Source of the DNA: Alphaproteobacteria bacterium
Lineage (GTDB): Bacteria > Myxococcota_A > UBA796 > CAJQPC01
Assembly: GCA_020632795.1 (NCBI GenBank)
Contig: JACKEV010000008.1
Location: 186,001 to 250,000, forward strand
Length of the DNA: 64,000 bases
Reading direction: 5' to 3'
Shown piece by piece: positions 57,979 through 64,000 of this stretch. The translations under genes were made by a program, and so were the position numbers. The stretch's first letter is position 1; every line of letters starts with the position of its first letter. The notes below the pieces were generated by a model. That model did no database searches. It saw nothing but the letters and a program-made list of their open reading frames with translations, and had not been told where the DNA came from.

Positions 57979-57988
57979 CTTCTGGACC
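57979..57988. repeat. Left copy of 10-bp target-site duplication of the IS4 element
   Basis: CTTCTGGACC occurs here and again at 59483-59492, directly outside both ends of the element. The repeat lies inside a CRISPR spacer. Confidence 0.85.
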
Positions 57989-59482
57989 CATGCCTGATCA
58001 CTTAAGCCACCGCCCTCCGCCGCCGCCCCGCGAGGTCCTTCCAGGCTCGGCCTGAGGCGGTCCTCCCCTTGACCTGGTCGATGGCGCTGGGCTTGCCCTT
58101 CCAGTTGGGGTCTTGGCCCCCGTGTCTCAGGAATTGGGCCAGCTGCTCCCAGGTCATGGAGGTGTCCTCTGGCGCGACCAGGAGGGTCGCCAGATTGTAG
58201 GTCGCGGTGGTGATGCACTTCCAGACGAGCATCGCATGCAGGGGCGGGCTCTTCATCTTGCGACACGTCTCACCGACGAGGCCTTGGTCGAGGTGCTCGA
58301 GATGAGCGACGGCGTTGGCGAGGATGGAGGCGATCATTGCGGCGTGGACGAGGATCTCGGCGGGGACGGCGGTTCTGGCGGTGATCTCGTCGAGCTGACA
58401 GCCGGTCTTCGCGAGCTTGTTCTGCAGCTCAACGCTCCAACGGAGCCGATACAGCATCGCGACCTCAGCGCCCGTGTGCGTCTCGCGGGGGACGTTGGTG
58501 AGGAGGTAGCCCCAGCCGCCCTTGGCCTCGAAGACGATCAGCCGGGCATGAATCGGGTCATCCTCGGGCCCGAAGCGCACGTCGATGTCCATCTCCTTCT
58601 CCGGGAGGTCACGCAGCGTGCAGTCCCCAGCGGCGAGCAGGTCGATCTGGTCCTCGTCGGCGAGCCAAGCGATCGACTCTCCAGCGGTGACCGAGTCATC
58701 CAGCCGGAGCTTCCAGCCCTCCTTGAGGCGCACGACGAGGTGGACATCGTGGGCCTCGCAGGACCGGAACAGCTTGTGGCTGACGTAGCCAAGGTCGACG
58801 ATGAGCCCGGTACCTCGCCGGCCCTCGTCGATGCAGAGGTGCGGCGCGTCGTGCTCCTTGGCGGGGCTGATGTGGTAGTCGACGACGTTCTCGCAGCCCA
58901 GCGAGAGCTCCTTGTGAACCTTGAGGGCGGCGTAGTCTCCCGTCCCCGGCCAGACCTCGAGGAGGCGCTTGTCGAGCTTCACGGTCGTCGAGTCGAAGGC
59001 GCGCCAATCCCTTCGACCTGCCAGGATTCCAGGCAGATGGAGAGGCATGCCGCTGACGTACTCGCGAGCGCGGGCCGACAGCGTGGTCACGAGCGTGAGC
59101 AGCTCCTCATCGAACCACTTCGACGACGCGCTGCGCACCACCTTGGGGTTGCCGCGATTGCAGTAGTCGCGCACCGCCGCGCTGATACGCCCGGCCTCGG
59201 GAGAGCCTCCCATCAACACCAGCGACACCATCAGCTCGGCGACGCGCAGGTGGCGCTGCCGCAACTGAACGCCCAGCCGGGTCGCCTCAGACTCGATGAA
59301 CTCCACGGGAAAGACCGCCTCGAACAGCTCTTGGACCTGCGCAGCTTGCATCTCGGACCTCCAGAAAGAAGGGCGGATATCCCGTCGAGAGGTGGCGATC
59401 ATCCTCGCTTATACGGCCGTTGGTGGGTTGGTCGCCGAAAGAGATCGATGAACCTGAAGTCTGAGCCTAAGTGACAAGGCAT
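57989..59482 (-). mobile_element. IS4-family insertion sequence inside a CRISPR spacer
   Basis: A 1494-bp element with imperfect terminal inverted repeats of 16 bp: CATGCCTGATCACTTA at the left and, as reverse complement, CATGCCTTGTCACTTA at the right (14 of 16). It is flanked by the 10-bp duplication CTTCTGGACC, in the IS4 range. Removing it and one duplication restores a single 35-nt spacer between two perfect repeats. One complete transposase gene is inside, on the minus strand. The intact ends and gene suggest a recent insertion. Confidence 0.9.
58002..59351 (-). CDS. IS4-family DDE transposase
   Basis: 449 residues from the ATG at 59351, chosen for a GGAGG site 6 bp upstream; a start 51 bp earlier is possible. 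The DDE residues are in WRAFDSTTVKL near residue 122, IVDLGYVSHKLF near residue 185 and the IS4 YREK-type segment YRLRWSVELQNKLAK near residue 310. The gene is complete and fills its element. It is transcribed against the array. The product catalyses cut-and-paste transposition. Confidence 0.92.
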   Translation of the reverse strand: MQAAQVQELFEAVFPVEFIESEATRLGVQLRQRHLRVAELMVSLVLMGGSPEAGRISAAVRDYCNRGNPKVVRSASSKWFDEELLTLVTTLSARAREYVSGMPLHLPGILAGRRDWRAFDSTTVKLDKRLLEVWPGTGDYAALKVHKELSLGCENVVDYHISPAKEHDAPHLCIDEGRRGTGLIVDLGYVSHKLFRSCEAHDVHLVVRLKEGWKLRLDDSVTAGESIAWLADEDQIDLLAAGDCTLRDLPEKEMDIDVRFGPEDDPIHARLIVFEAKGGWGYLLTNVPRETHTGAEVAMLYRLRWSVELQNKLAKTGCQLDEITARTAVPAEILVHAAMIASILANAVAHLEHLDQGLVGETCRKMKSPPLHAMLVWKCITTATYNLATLLVAPEDTSMTWEQLAQFLRHGGQDPNWKGKPSAIDQVKGRTASGRAWKDLAGRRRRAVA

Positions 59483-59492
59483 GCTTCTGGAC
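59483..59492. repeat. Right copy of 10-bp target-site duplication of the IS4 element
   Basis: CTTCTGGACC, identical to 57979-57988. The five bases that follow (CAAGG, 59493-59497) are the last five of the interrupted spacer. Confidence 0.85.
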
Positions 59493-59497
59493 CCAAG

Positions 59498-60565
59498 GGT
59501 CTCTTCCGGCGTTCTACGCCGGACATCATTGAAGCTTCAGGGCGAACCGGCCTGCCGTGCGCACGGTCACGAGTCTCTTCCGGCGTTCTACGCCGGACAT
59601 CATTGAAGCAGAAAGGCCACGGCGTGCGGCTGCCACGCGCCAGCGTCTCTTCCGGCGTTCTACGCCGGACATCATTGAAGCTAGCCCAGCTTCAGCATGG
59701 GCTGCGTGAAGACGCCCGTCTCTTCCGGCGTTCTACGCCGGACATCATTGAAGCAGACGATCGAGCACCAGATCGATGCCGAGCATCTTGGCCGTCTCTT
59801 CCGGCGTTCTACGCCGGACATCATTGAAGCGCTTCATGCCAGGCGATGGCCGCAGGCACGGTCGTGGTCTCTTCCGGCGTTCTACGCCGGACATCATTGA
59901 AGCAAGAAGGTCCCCCACCGTCGGCTGCGGAGGGGGACGTCTCTTCCGGCGTTCTACGCCGGACATCATTGAAGCGAGCCTGTGCCGACCGCCATGACGC
60001 GTGCCCCGTCGTCTCTTCCGGCGTTCTACGCCGGACATCATTGAAGCCCGTAGGCGGCGTGCAGCTCGGTGTTGGCCTCCAACGTCTCTTCCGGCGTTCT
60101 ACGCCGGACATCATTGAAGCAACTCGAACCTCGCTGCGACGGCGAGCGCCTCCGCGCGTCGTCTCTTCCGGCGTTCTACGCCGGACATCATTGAAGCGCG
60201 CTGTGGATGGCGGTGCCGATCCTCGCCCCGGAGGTCTCTTCCGGCGTTCTACGCCGGACATCATTGAAGCAAGGCCGGGCTGACCCGCGAGCTGCTCGTG
60301 GGGCTGAGTCTCTTCCGGCGTTCTACGCCGGACATCATTGAAGCAAGGCCGGGCTGACCCGCGAGCTGCTCGTGGGGCTGTCTCTTCCGGCGTTCTACGC
60401 CGGACATCATTGAAGCGACACCGCGATGCACCGGGTCTGCCTGGACCTCGATGGTCTCTTCCGGCGTTCTACGCCGGACATCATTGAAGCGCGTCCAGGG
60501 TGAGGACGATGCCCAGAAGGAGCTCCTCGTCTCTTCCGGCGTTCTACGCCGGACATCATTGAAGA
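59498..60565 (+). CRISPR. CRISPR array, leader-distal block (15 repeats)
   Basis: Continuation of the same array after the IS4 element with the same 37-nt repeat. The last repeat (60529-60565) ends GAAGA instead of GAAGC, the usual sign of the leader-distal end. Two neighbouring spacers, 60271-60307 and 60345-60379, share their first 35 bases. Repeats here are as well conserved as in the left block, so the insertion that separates them is probably recent. The IS may cut these spacers off from leader-driven transcription. Confidence 0.98.
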
Positions 60566-60570
60566 GCCGA

Positions 60571-60589
60571 ATCAGCAATCATTGCTGAT
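60571..60589. repeat. Perfect 8-bp inverted repeat just past the array
   Basis: ATCAGCAA-TCA-TTGCTGAT lies 5 bp after the last repeat. It could end the array transcript, though no T-run follows, or belong to an end of the neighbouring transposon. I could not find a matching sequence on the far side of the transposase gene. Confidence 0.4.
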
Positions 60590-60738
60590 CGGGCCGCTTT
60601 CCCCTCCGAGTCGCCAACCTGCGCCTCCAAGCGTCACAGTTGTAGCAGAATCACCCATAAAATCAGTATCTTTCGCGCCCTCCCCAGAACTGGACACAGA
60701 CCTCCCCCAACCCCCAGCGTCGGTCGAAGGAGACGCGG

Positions 60739-62313
60739 TCAGGCCGCGTGGGCGGCAGGTGGGCCGCGCCCCATGAGGCCCTCGACGAAGGCGCGGGCGT
60801 CGAGTTTGGAGACCCAGGCGCGGGCGTGCTGGAGGAGGGCGAGGAGGTTCAGGCGGATGAGCCAGAAGGACCAGCGTCGGTGGCGAGCGGCTTCGAGCTT
60901 GAGCTTGCTCTTCTTCTCGTCGTTGGAGCGCTCGCAGCCGGTGCGCTTCTTGTAGAGCTTCCGATATCCGGCGCTGTTCCGGGCGATGAGGGGGAACAGG
61001 CGGGGGTTGTCGTGGACGTTCATGTTGAGGACGGGGCCCCACTTCGTCTCGGGCTGACAGCGCCAGTCGGGCTCGGCCTTGGGGGCCAGGGGACAGCGTT
61101 CGAGCTTGTTGGCCTTGACGGGACAGAGGAAGACGCTCTGGTTGGGCCCGCCGGTGCCCCAGGCGGCCATCTCGGCGCCGGCCTGCCACAGCGGGATGGC
61201 GCGAGGGCTCAGGGCGATGTCGGGTCGGGTGGGGTGGACGGCGGGCACCTCGGAGCGCAGCGGGATGACCGGCCGCATGCCCCAATCCATCGCGTGGGCG
61301 TGGTTGGCGCGGGCGTCGTGACCGGCATCGGCGATGAAGACGGAGAGGCCGAAGCGGTGGCGCTCATCACGGAGGAGCTTGCCGAGCTGCTCGATGGCCA
61401 GGGCACAAGCGCGGTGCTCGCTGTGATCCGCGGGGTCCAGGCGGACCAACAGCGGGAGGTCGTGTCCGTCGACCGGGGCGAGCAGCTCGTAGGAGTGGTA
61501 GCCGAAATAGTATCTGTCTCGGTAGGCGTCGTAGCCGCGCTTCGCGTCGGGGTCGGACCAGACCCGGTCGTGGTCGCAGCGCGCGGTCCGGGGACACGAA
61601 CAGACGCGGCGACCGTGGCCGTTGGCGGCGGTGACCAGCGGGCTGGCGTCCCCTGCGACGACGAGGGCCTCGATGTCCTCCAGCAGCCCACGGCGCACAG
61701 AGACCTCCACCCCGCAGGTCCACAGGATGCGGGTCAGGCGGCCCAGCAGGTCGTCGGGGTTGCCGGAGCTTCGGCGGGCCCGGAGCGCGTCGACCAGCTT
61801 CGCGGTGGCGTTCTTCTCCGGCTTGCTCTTGCGGCGCTCCCAGCCGGGCTGGGCGCTCTCAGCGCGCCGCCGCTCCAGCGCGCTGGGGCGAACGGCAACC
61901 CCCTCCCGAAGTGGCCCGTCGTGAAGACGGTGGAGGAAGCTGTAGAACGCGCCGATGCTCGGAGACGGGGCGCGGCGGCGGCCGGGCTCGGGTTCGGCCA
62001 GGCCGGCGATGGCCTGGAGCACCGGCTCGGCGCGAAGCCGATGGCCCCAGGCGTTGAGCGCAGGCTCCCCGACCAGCGGACCCAGCAGCAGACAACGCAG
62101 CATGACCACCGGGTCCCAGGGCTCGCCGCCGCGGGGGCTCGGCGCGTAGCAGGCCTCCAGGACCGGCCGCGCGGGCTCCAGTTCGAGGAACCACAGCGTC
62201 GTCAACGCGGACGCGTAGAGCCGCAGCTTGTCGCGAAGGTCCGGGCGCCCAGCGAGGGCCTGAAGGCGGGAGAGGACGAGGTCGTGATAGCATGGGGATG
62301 GAGGGGGCGTCAT
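60739..62313 (-). CDS. DDE transposase (IS1182/IS5-like), element ends unresolved
   Basis: 524 residues. N-terminal helical DNA-binding region with EPWDPVVMLRCLLLGPLVGE near residue 70. Catalytic Asp candidates are in LVVAGDASPLVTAANG near residue 215 and VFIADAGHDARAN near residue 325, and Glu in TGCERSNDEKKSKLKLE near residue 475. Cys/His-rich segments (RVCSCPRTARCDHD near residue 238) are typical of IS1182-like proteins. The frame is complete. I could not identify terminal inverted repeats or a target duplication, so only the gene is annotated. It sits between the CRISPR array and the dsRBD-like gene. Confidence 0.82.
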   Translation of the reverse strand: MTPPPSPCYHDLVLSRLQALAGRPDLRDKLRLYASALTTLWFLELEPARPVLEACYAPSPRGGEPWDPVVMLRCLLLGPLVGEPALNAWGHRLRAEPVLQAIAGLAEPEPGRRRAPSPSIGAFYSFLHRLHDGPLREGVAVRPSALERRRAESAQPGWERRKSKPEKNATAKLVDALRARRSSGNPDDLLGRLTRILWTCGVEVSVRRGLLEDIEALVVAGDASPLVTAANGHGRRVCSCPRTARCDHDRVWSDPDAKRGYDAYRDRYYFGYHSYELLAPVDGHDLPLLVRLDPADHSEHRACALAIEQLGKLLRDERHRFGLSVFIADAGHDARANHAHAMDWGMRPVIPLRSEVPAVHPTRPDIALSPRAIPLWQAGAEMAAWGTGGPNQSVFLCPVKANKLERCPLAPKAEPDWRCQPETKWGPVLNMNVHDNPRLFPLIARNSAGYRKLYKKRTGCERSNDEKKSKLKLEAARHRRWSFWLIRLNLLALLQHARAWVSKLDARAFVEGLMGRGPPAAHAA

Positions 62314-62363
62314 CGTTCTTTTTCGATTTAATTAGGTTTGAAGCGGAGAATTCCGCTGTTTCG

Positions 62364-62672
62364 ATGATCGCCCCCTTTTCACGCATCGCCAAGCGGGTGG
62401 TCCACCGCCTGTTCCTGGCCGACGGCCTGGAGGCCGTGCGTCAGCCCGACGGCGACCCCATCGTCGTGTACAACGAGCGATGGCAGCGTGACCACACGGG
62501 CCCCCCGCCGACGCCCCACTACACCTGCACGGGCCCTGCCGACGCCGTGACCTGGCGGGCCAGCATGAAGCACCCTCTCGACGGGCGCATCGTCCACGGG
62601 GAAGGCCGCGGCAAGAAGGAAGCCAGACGGCGGGCCTGCGCCGAGATCCTGGCCACCTGGCCACTGCCCTGA
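62364..62672 (+). CDS. Small double-stranded-RNA-binding-domain-like protein
   Basis: 102 residues. Residues 30-98 fit the dsRBD layout: an N-terminal helix region (DPIVVYNERWQRD), PHYTCTGPADAVTWRASM as the first strands, GRIVHGEGRGKKEARRRACAEIL as the third strand and the basic second helix whose KKEA dipeptides contact RNA. In bacteria this domain is nearly always fused to RNase III, but no nuclease domain is present. A longer ATG at 62292 overlaps the transposase gene. The stop is 3 bp from the convergent CHAT gene. The similarity is by eye and needs a profile search. Confidence 0.6.
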   Translation: MIAPFSRIAKRVVHRLFLADGLEAVRQPDGDPIVVYNERWQRDHTGPPPTPHYTCTGPADAVTWRASMKHPLDGRIVHGEGRGKKEARRRACAEILATWPLP

Positions 62673-62675
62673 CCC

Positions 62676-63998
62676 TCAGTCCGCCGCCCCCACCAGCACG
62701 AACCCCGCCCAGTACAGCGGGTGGGCGGTCTCCGGCCGGGACAGCAGCTCGAGCTGGGCGGATCGCAGCGCCCGCGCCTTCCAGGCGATGGGCGTCTCCT
62801 CGGCCGTGCGGGCGGCGACCAGCTCCGCATAGAAGCGGTCCATCAGCGCGGCGGTGGCCTGGTCGTCGACGGCCCAGTGGGTGGAGAGCACACTGCGCGC
62901 GCCCGCCGCCAGCAGGGCCCGGGACAGCCCCAGGGCCCCCTCCAGCTCCCAGGAGTCCGCCGCGAAGGTGCGGCAGGCCGACAAGGTGACCAGGTCCGCG
63001 TCCAGCAGGGTGGTCTCCACGCGGTGCTCCCACAGGCGCTCGGGCCGCCCCTCAGCGTCCACGAGCTGGAGGTGGGCCAGGGTCCCGCCGGAGCGCTCGT
63101 CCAGCCAGGGGTGGGACCGCGCCTCGCCATGCGCGACCACATGCACGATCGCCGCCCCCGGGGCCTCCGCCGCCCAGGTCGCCGCGCTCGGGGGCGCCGC
63201 GCAGCCCTGGTCGCAGGCCACCTGCACCTCCCCCAGCGCCGCCAGGTGGCCACGCACCGTGTCCAGCTCGGCGTCGCCGTAGGGGAGGCGGGGGCTGCCA
63301 GGCACCGCGGTGGCGCCCATCAAAAGCGAACGATGTTCGCTTTTCAAGCGTTCAGGAGGAGGACGCTGCACAACCAGCCAGGACACCGAGGGCAGCACCG
63401 CGATGGGGTGGCGCTCGATGAGCCACGCCGTCGCCCGGCGGGGGTCGCGGGTCCTCAGCGCGGCGAAGGGCACGCTCTGGAGCACGCCGTCCGGGGCGAT
63501 GAACAGCGGGCGGTCCTTGGACAAGCGGCTCCACGACGGCTCCTCGATGAGGGTGAAGAACAGCCGGTAGATGGCGTCGTCGGGGAAGAAGCTCAAGCCC
63601 AGCTCCCGCGCGGCGGGGGGCAGGGTGGACAGCTCCTCCATCGCCTCGGACACCAGCAGGGCGTCGGCCCGCACCTGGGGTGCGGCCCCCCAGAGGAGGA
63701 CCAGAGCGTAGCTGTCCGGCTCGATGACCTGAACGAGCAGGTGCTCCTCACCCAGGTGAAACGCCAGGAGCAGAGGCGGGCGCGCGCTGCGGTAGGCCTG
63801 CTCGGCCAGCGCGGCCTGGACCTCCCGGAGGGAGGGCGTGCGCAGCAGCGTGGTGTCCTCGGTGAGCTCGGTGACCAGCCGGAAGAAAGCCGCCTGCCGT
63901 GTGCGCAGGACCTGCTCGTCGGGATCGAGGCCATGCAGCAGATCGGTCCGCAGGACGTCCAGGCCGGGGGTGGTGTCCACCAGGGACTGCCAACGGAT
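62676..63998 (-). CDS. CHAT-domain protease-like protein, 5' end outside window
   Basis: At least 440 residues. The frame stays open to the right edge, so the start is probably beyond it and the GTG at 63980 may be internal. The CHAT domain fills most of the visible part: LFIAPDGVLQSVPFAAL near residue 165, HRSLLMGATAVPGSPRLPY, the catalytic His in AAIVHVVAHGEARSHP near residue 285 and the Cys in LVTLSACRTFAADSWELEG near residue 335, then ARSVLSTHWAVDD. Both catalytic residues are intact. CHAT proteins are caspase-like peptidases, often with TPRs on the N-terminal side. It converges on the dsRBD-like gene. Confidence 0.88.
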   Translation of the reverse strand: MRWQSLVDTTPGLDVLRTDLLHGLDPDEQVLRTRQAAFFRLVTELTEDTTLLRTPSLREVQAALAEQAYRSARPPLLLAFHLGEEHLLVQVIEPDSYALVLLWGAAPQVRADALLVSEAMEELSTLPPAARELGLSFFPDDAIYRLFFTLIEEPSWSRLSKDRPLFIAPDGVLQSVPFAALRTRDPRRATAWLIERHPIAVLPSVSWLVVQRPPPERLKSEHRSLLMGATAVPGSPRLPYGDAELDTVRGHLAALGEVQVACDQGCAAPPSAATWAAEAPGAAIVHVVAHGEARSHPWLDERSGGTLAHLQLVDAEGRPERLWEHRVETTLLDADLVTLSACRTFAADSWELEGALGLSRALLAAGARSVLSTHWAVDDQATAALMDRFYAELVAARTAEETPIAWKARALRSAQLELLSRPETAHPLYWAGFVLVGAAD

Positions 63999-64000
63999 CT

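Noticed and set aside
54153..60565. Many reading frames of 60-313 codons through the array with repeated SSGVLRRTSLK-, LFRRSTPDIIEA- or MMSGVERRKR-like peptides
   Set aside because: They are translations of the 37-nt repeat, which has no stop in most frames, joined to spacers. They carry no independent coding signal.
60566..62363. A defined insertion sequence around the second transposase
   Set aside because: I could not find matching terminal inverted repeats or a target duplication on the two sides, so only the gene is annotated.
62676..63998. Type III-E CRISPR (Cas7-11 with Csx29) assignment based on the CHAT gene
   Set aside because: No Cas7-11-like gene is visible, and the CHAT gene is separated from the array by a transposase and points toward it. 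CHAT proteins are common in this lineage outside CRISPR.

Overview
The window is uniformly high-GC chromosomal DNA. Several traits suggest a deltaproteobacterial or myxobacterial (Myxococcota) host: an NtrC-type activator, kinase-like proteins, RpoH-type sigma factor, MopE-type Asp-rich motif, CHAT proteins, and the order trigger factor-clpP-clpX-lon behind a tRNA group. This is inferred from gene content; no rRNA is present.

Layout. 1-5.4 kb: end of a sigma-54 activator overlapping an Flp pilin gene, mtnA (minus), a metallophosphoesterase with a secreted unknown (minus), and an engB-rlmE pair. 5.4-13.1 kb (minus): a 960-residue multidomain regulator, a secreted unknown, pepA and a tail-anchored kinase-like protein. 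13.2-20.0 kb: a GH3-type acyl-amido synthetase, a TetR regulator, a D-aminoacylase-like amidohydrolase and a truncated haemoglobin; a steroid-reductase-like protein with an NAD-dependent sugar/steroid dehydrogenase; a small lipoprotein. 20.0-23.3 kb (minus): inositol-phosphatase-like protein, RpoH-type sigma factor, heparinase-like protein. 23.3-32.3 kb (plus): a membrane pseudokinase, a lipoprotein ending in a degenerate CHAT domain and an exported RHS/YD-repeat protein.

32.3-38.9 kb is the conserved core: tRNA-His, tRNA-Lys, tRNA-Leu, tig, clpP, clpX, lon, tRNA-Val, tRNA-Asp, with recognisable promoters and terminators. 38.9-48.0 kb holds mostly poorly characterised genes plus a methyltransferase, glycosyltransferase, FAD oxidoreductase, metallophosphoesterase and membrane metalloprotease. 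48.0-53.9 kb holds a desaturase and, divergently, a tightly overlapped five-gene set: type III polyketide synthase, ICMT-type methyltransferase, acyl carrier protein, fatty acyl-AMP ligase and FAD monooxygenase. This looks like a phenolic lipid/quinone pathway in which the fatty starter is activated and loaded on its own carrier protein.

54.15-60.57 kb is a very large CRISPR array: I count 67 repeats of 37 nt and 66 spacers. One spacer is split by a complete IS4-family element with a 10-bp target duplication. No cas gene lies in the window. The last repeat is degenerate at its 3' base, so the leader should be on the left. Beyond the array lie a second transposase gene, a small dsRNA-binding-domain-like protein and a CHAT protease-like gene that runs off the right edge with an intact His/Cys pair.
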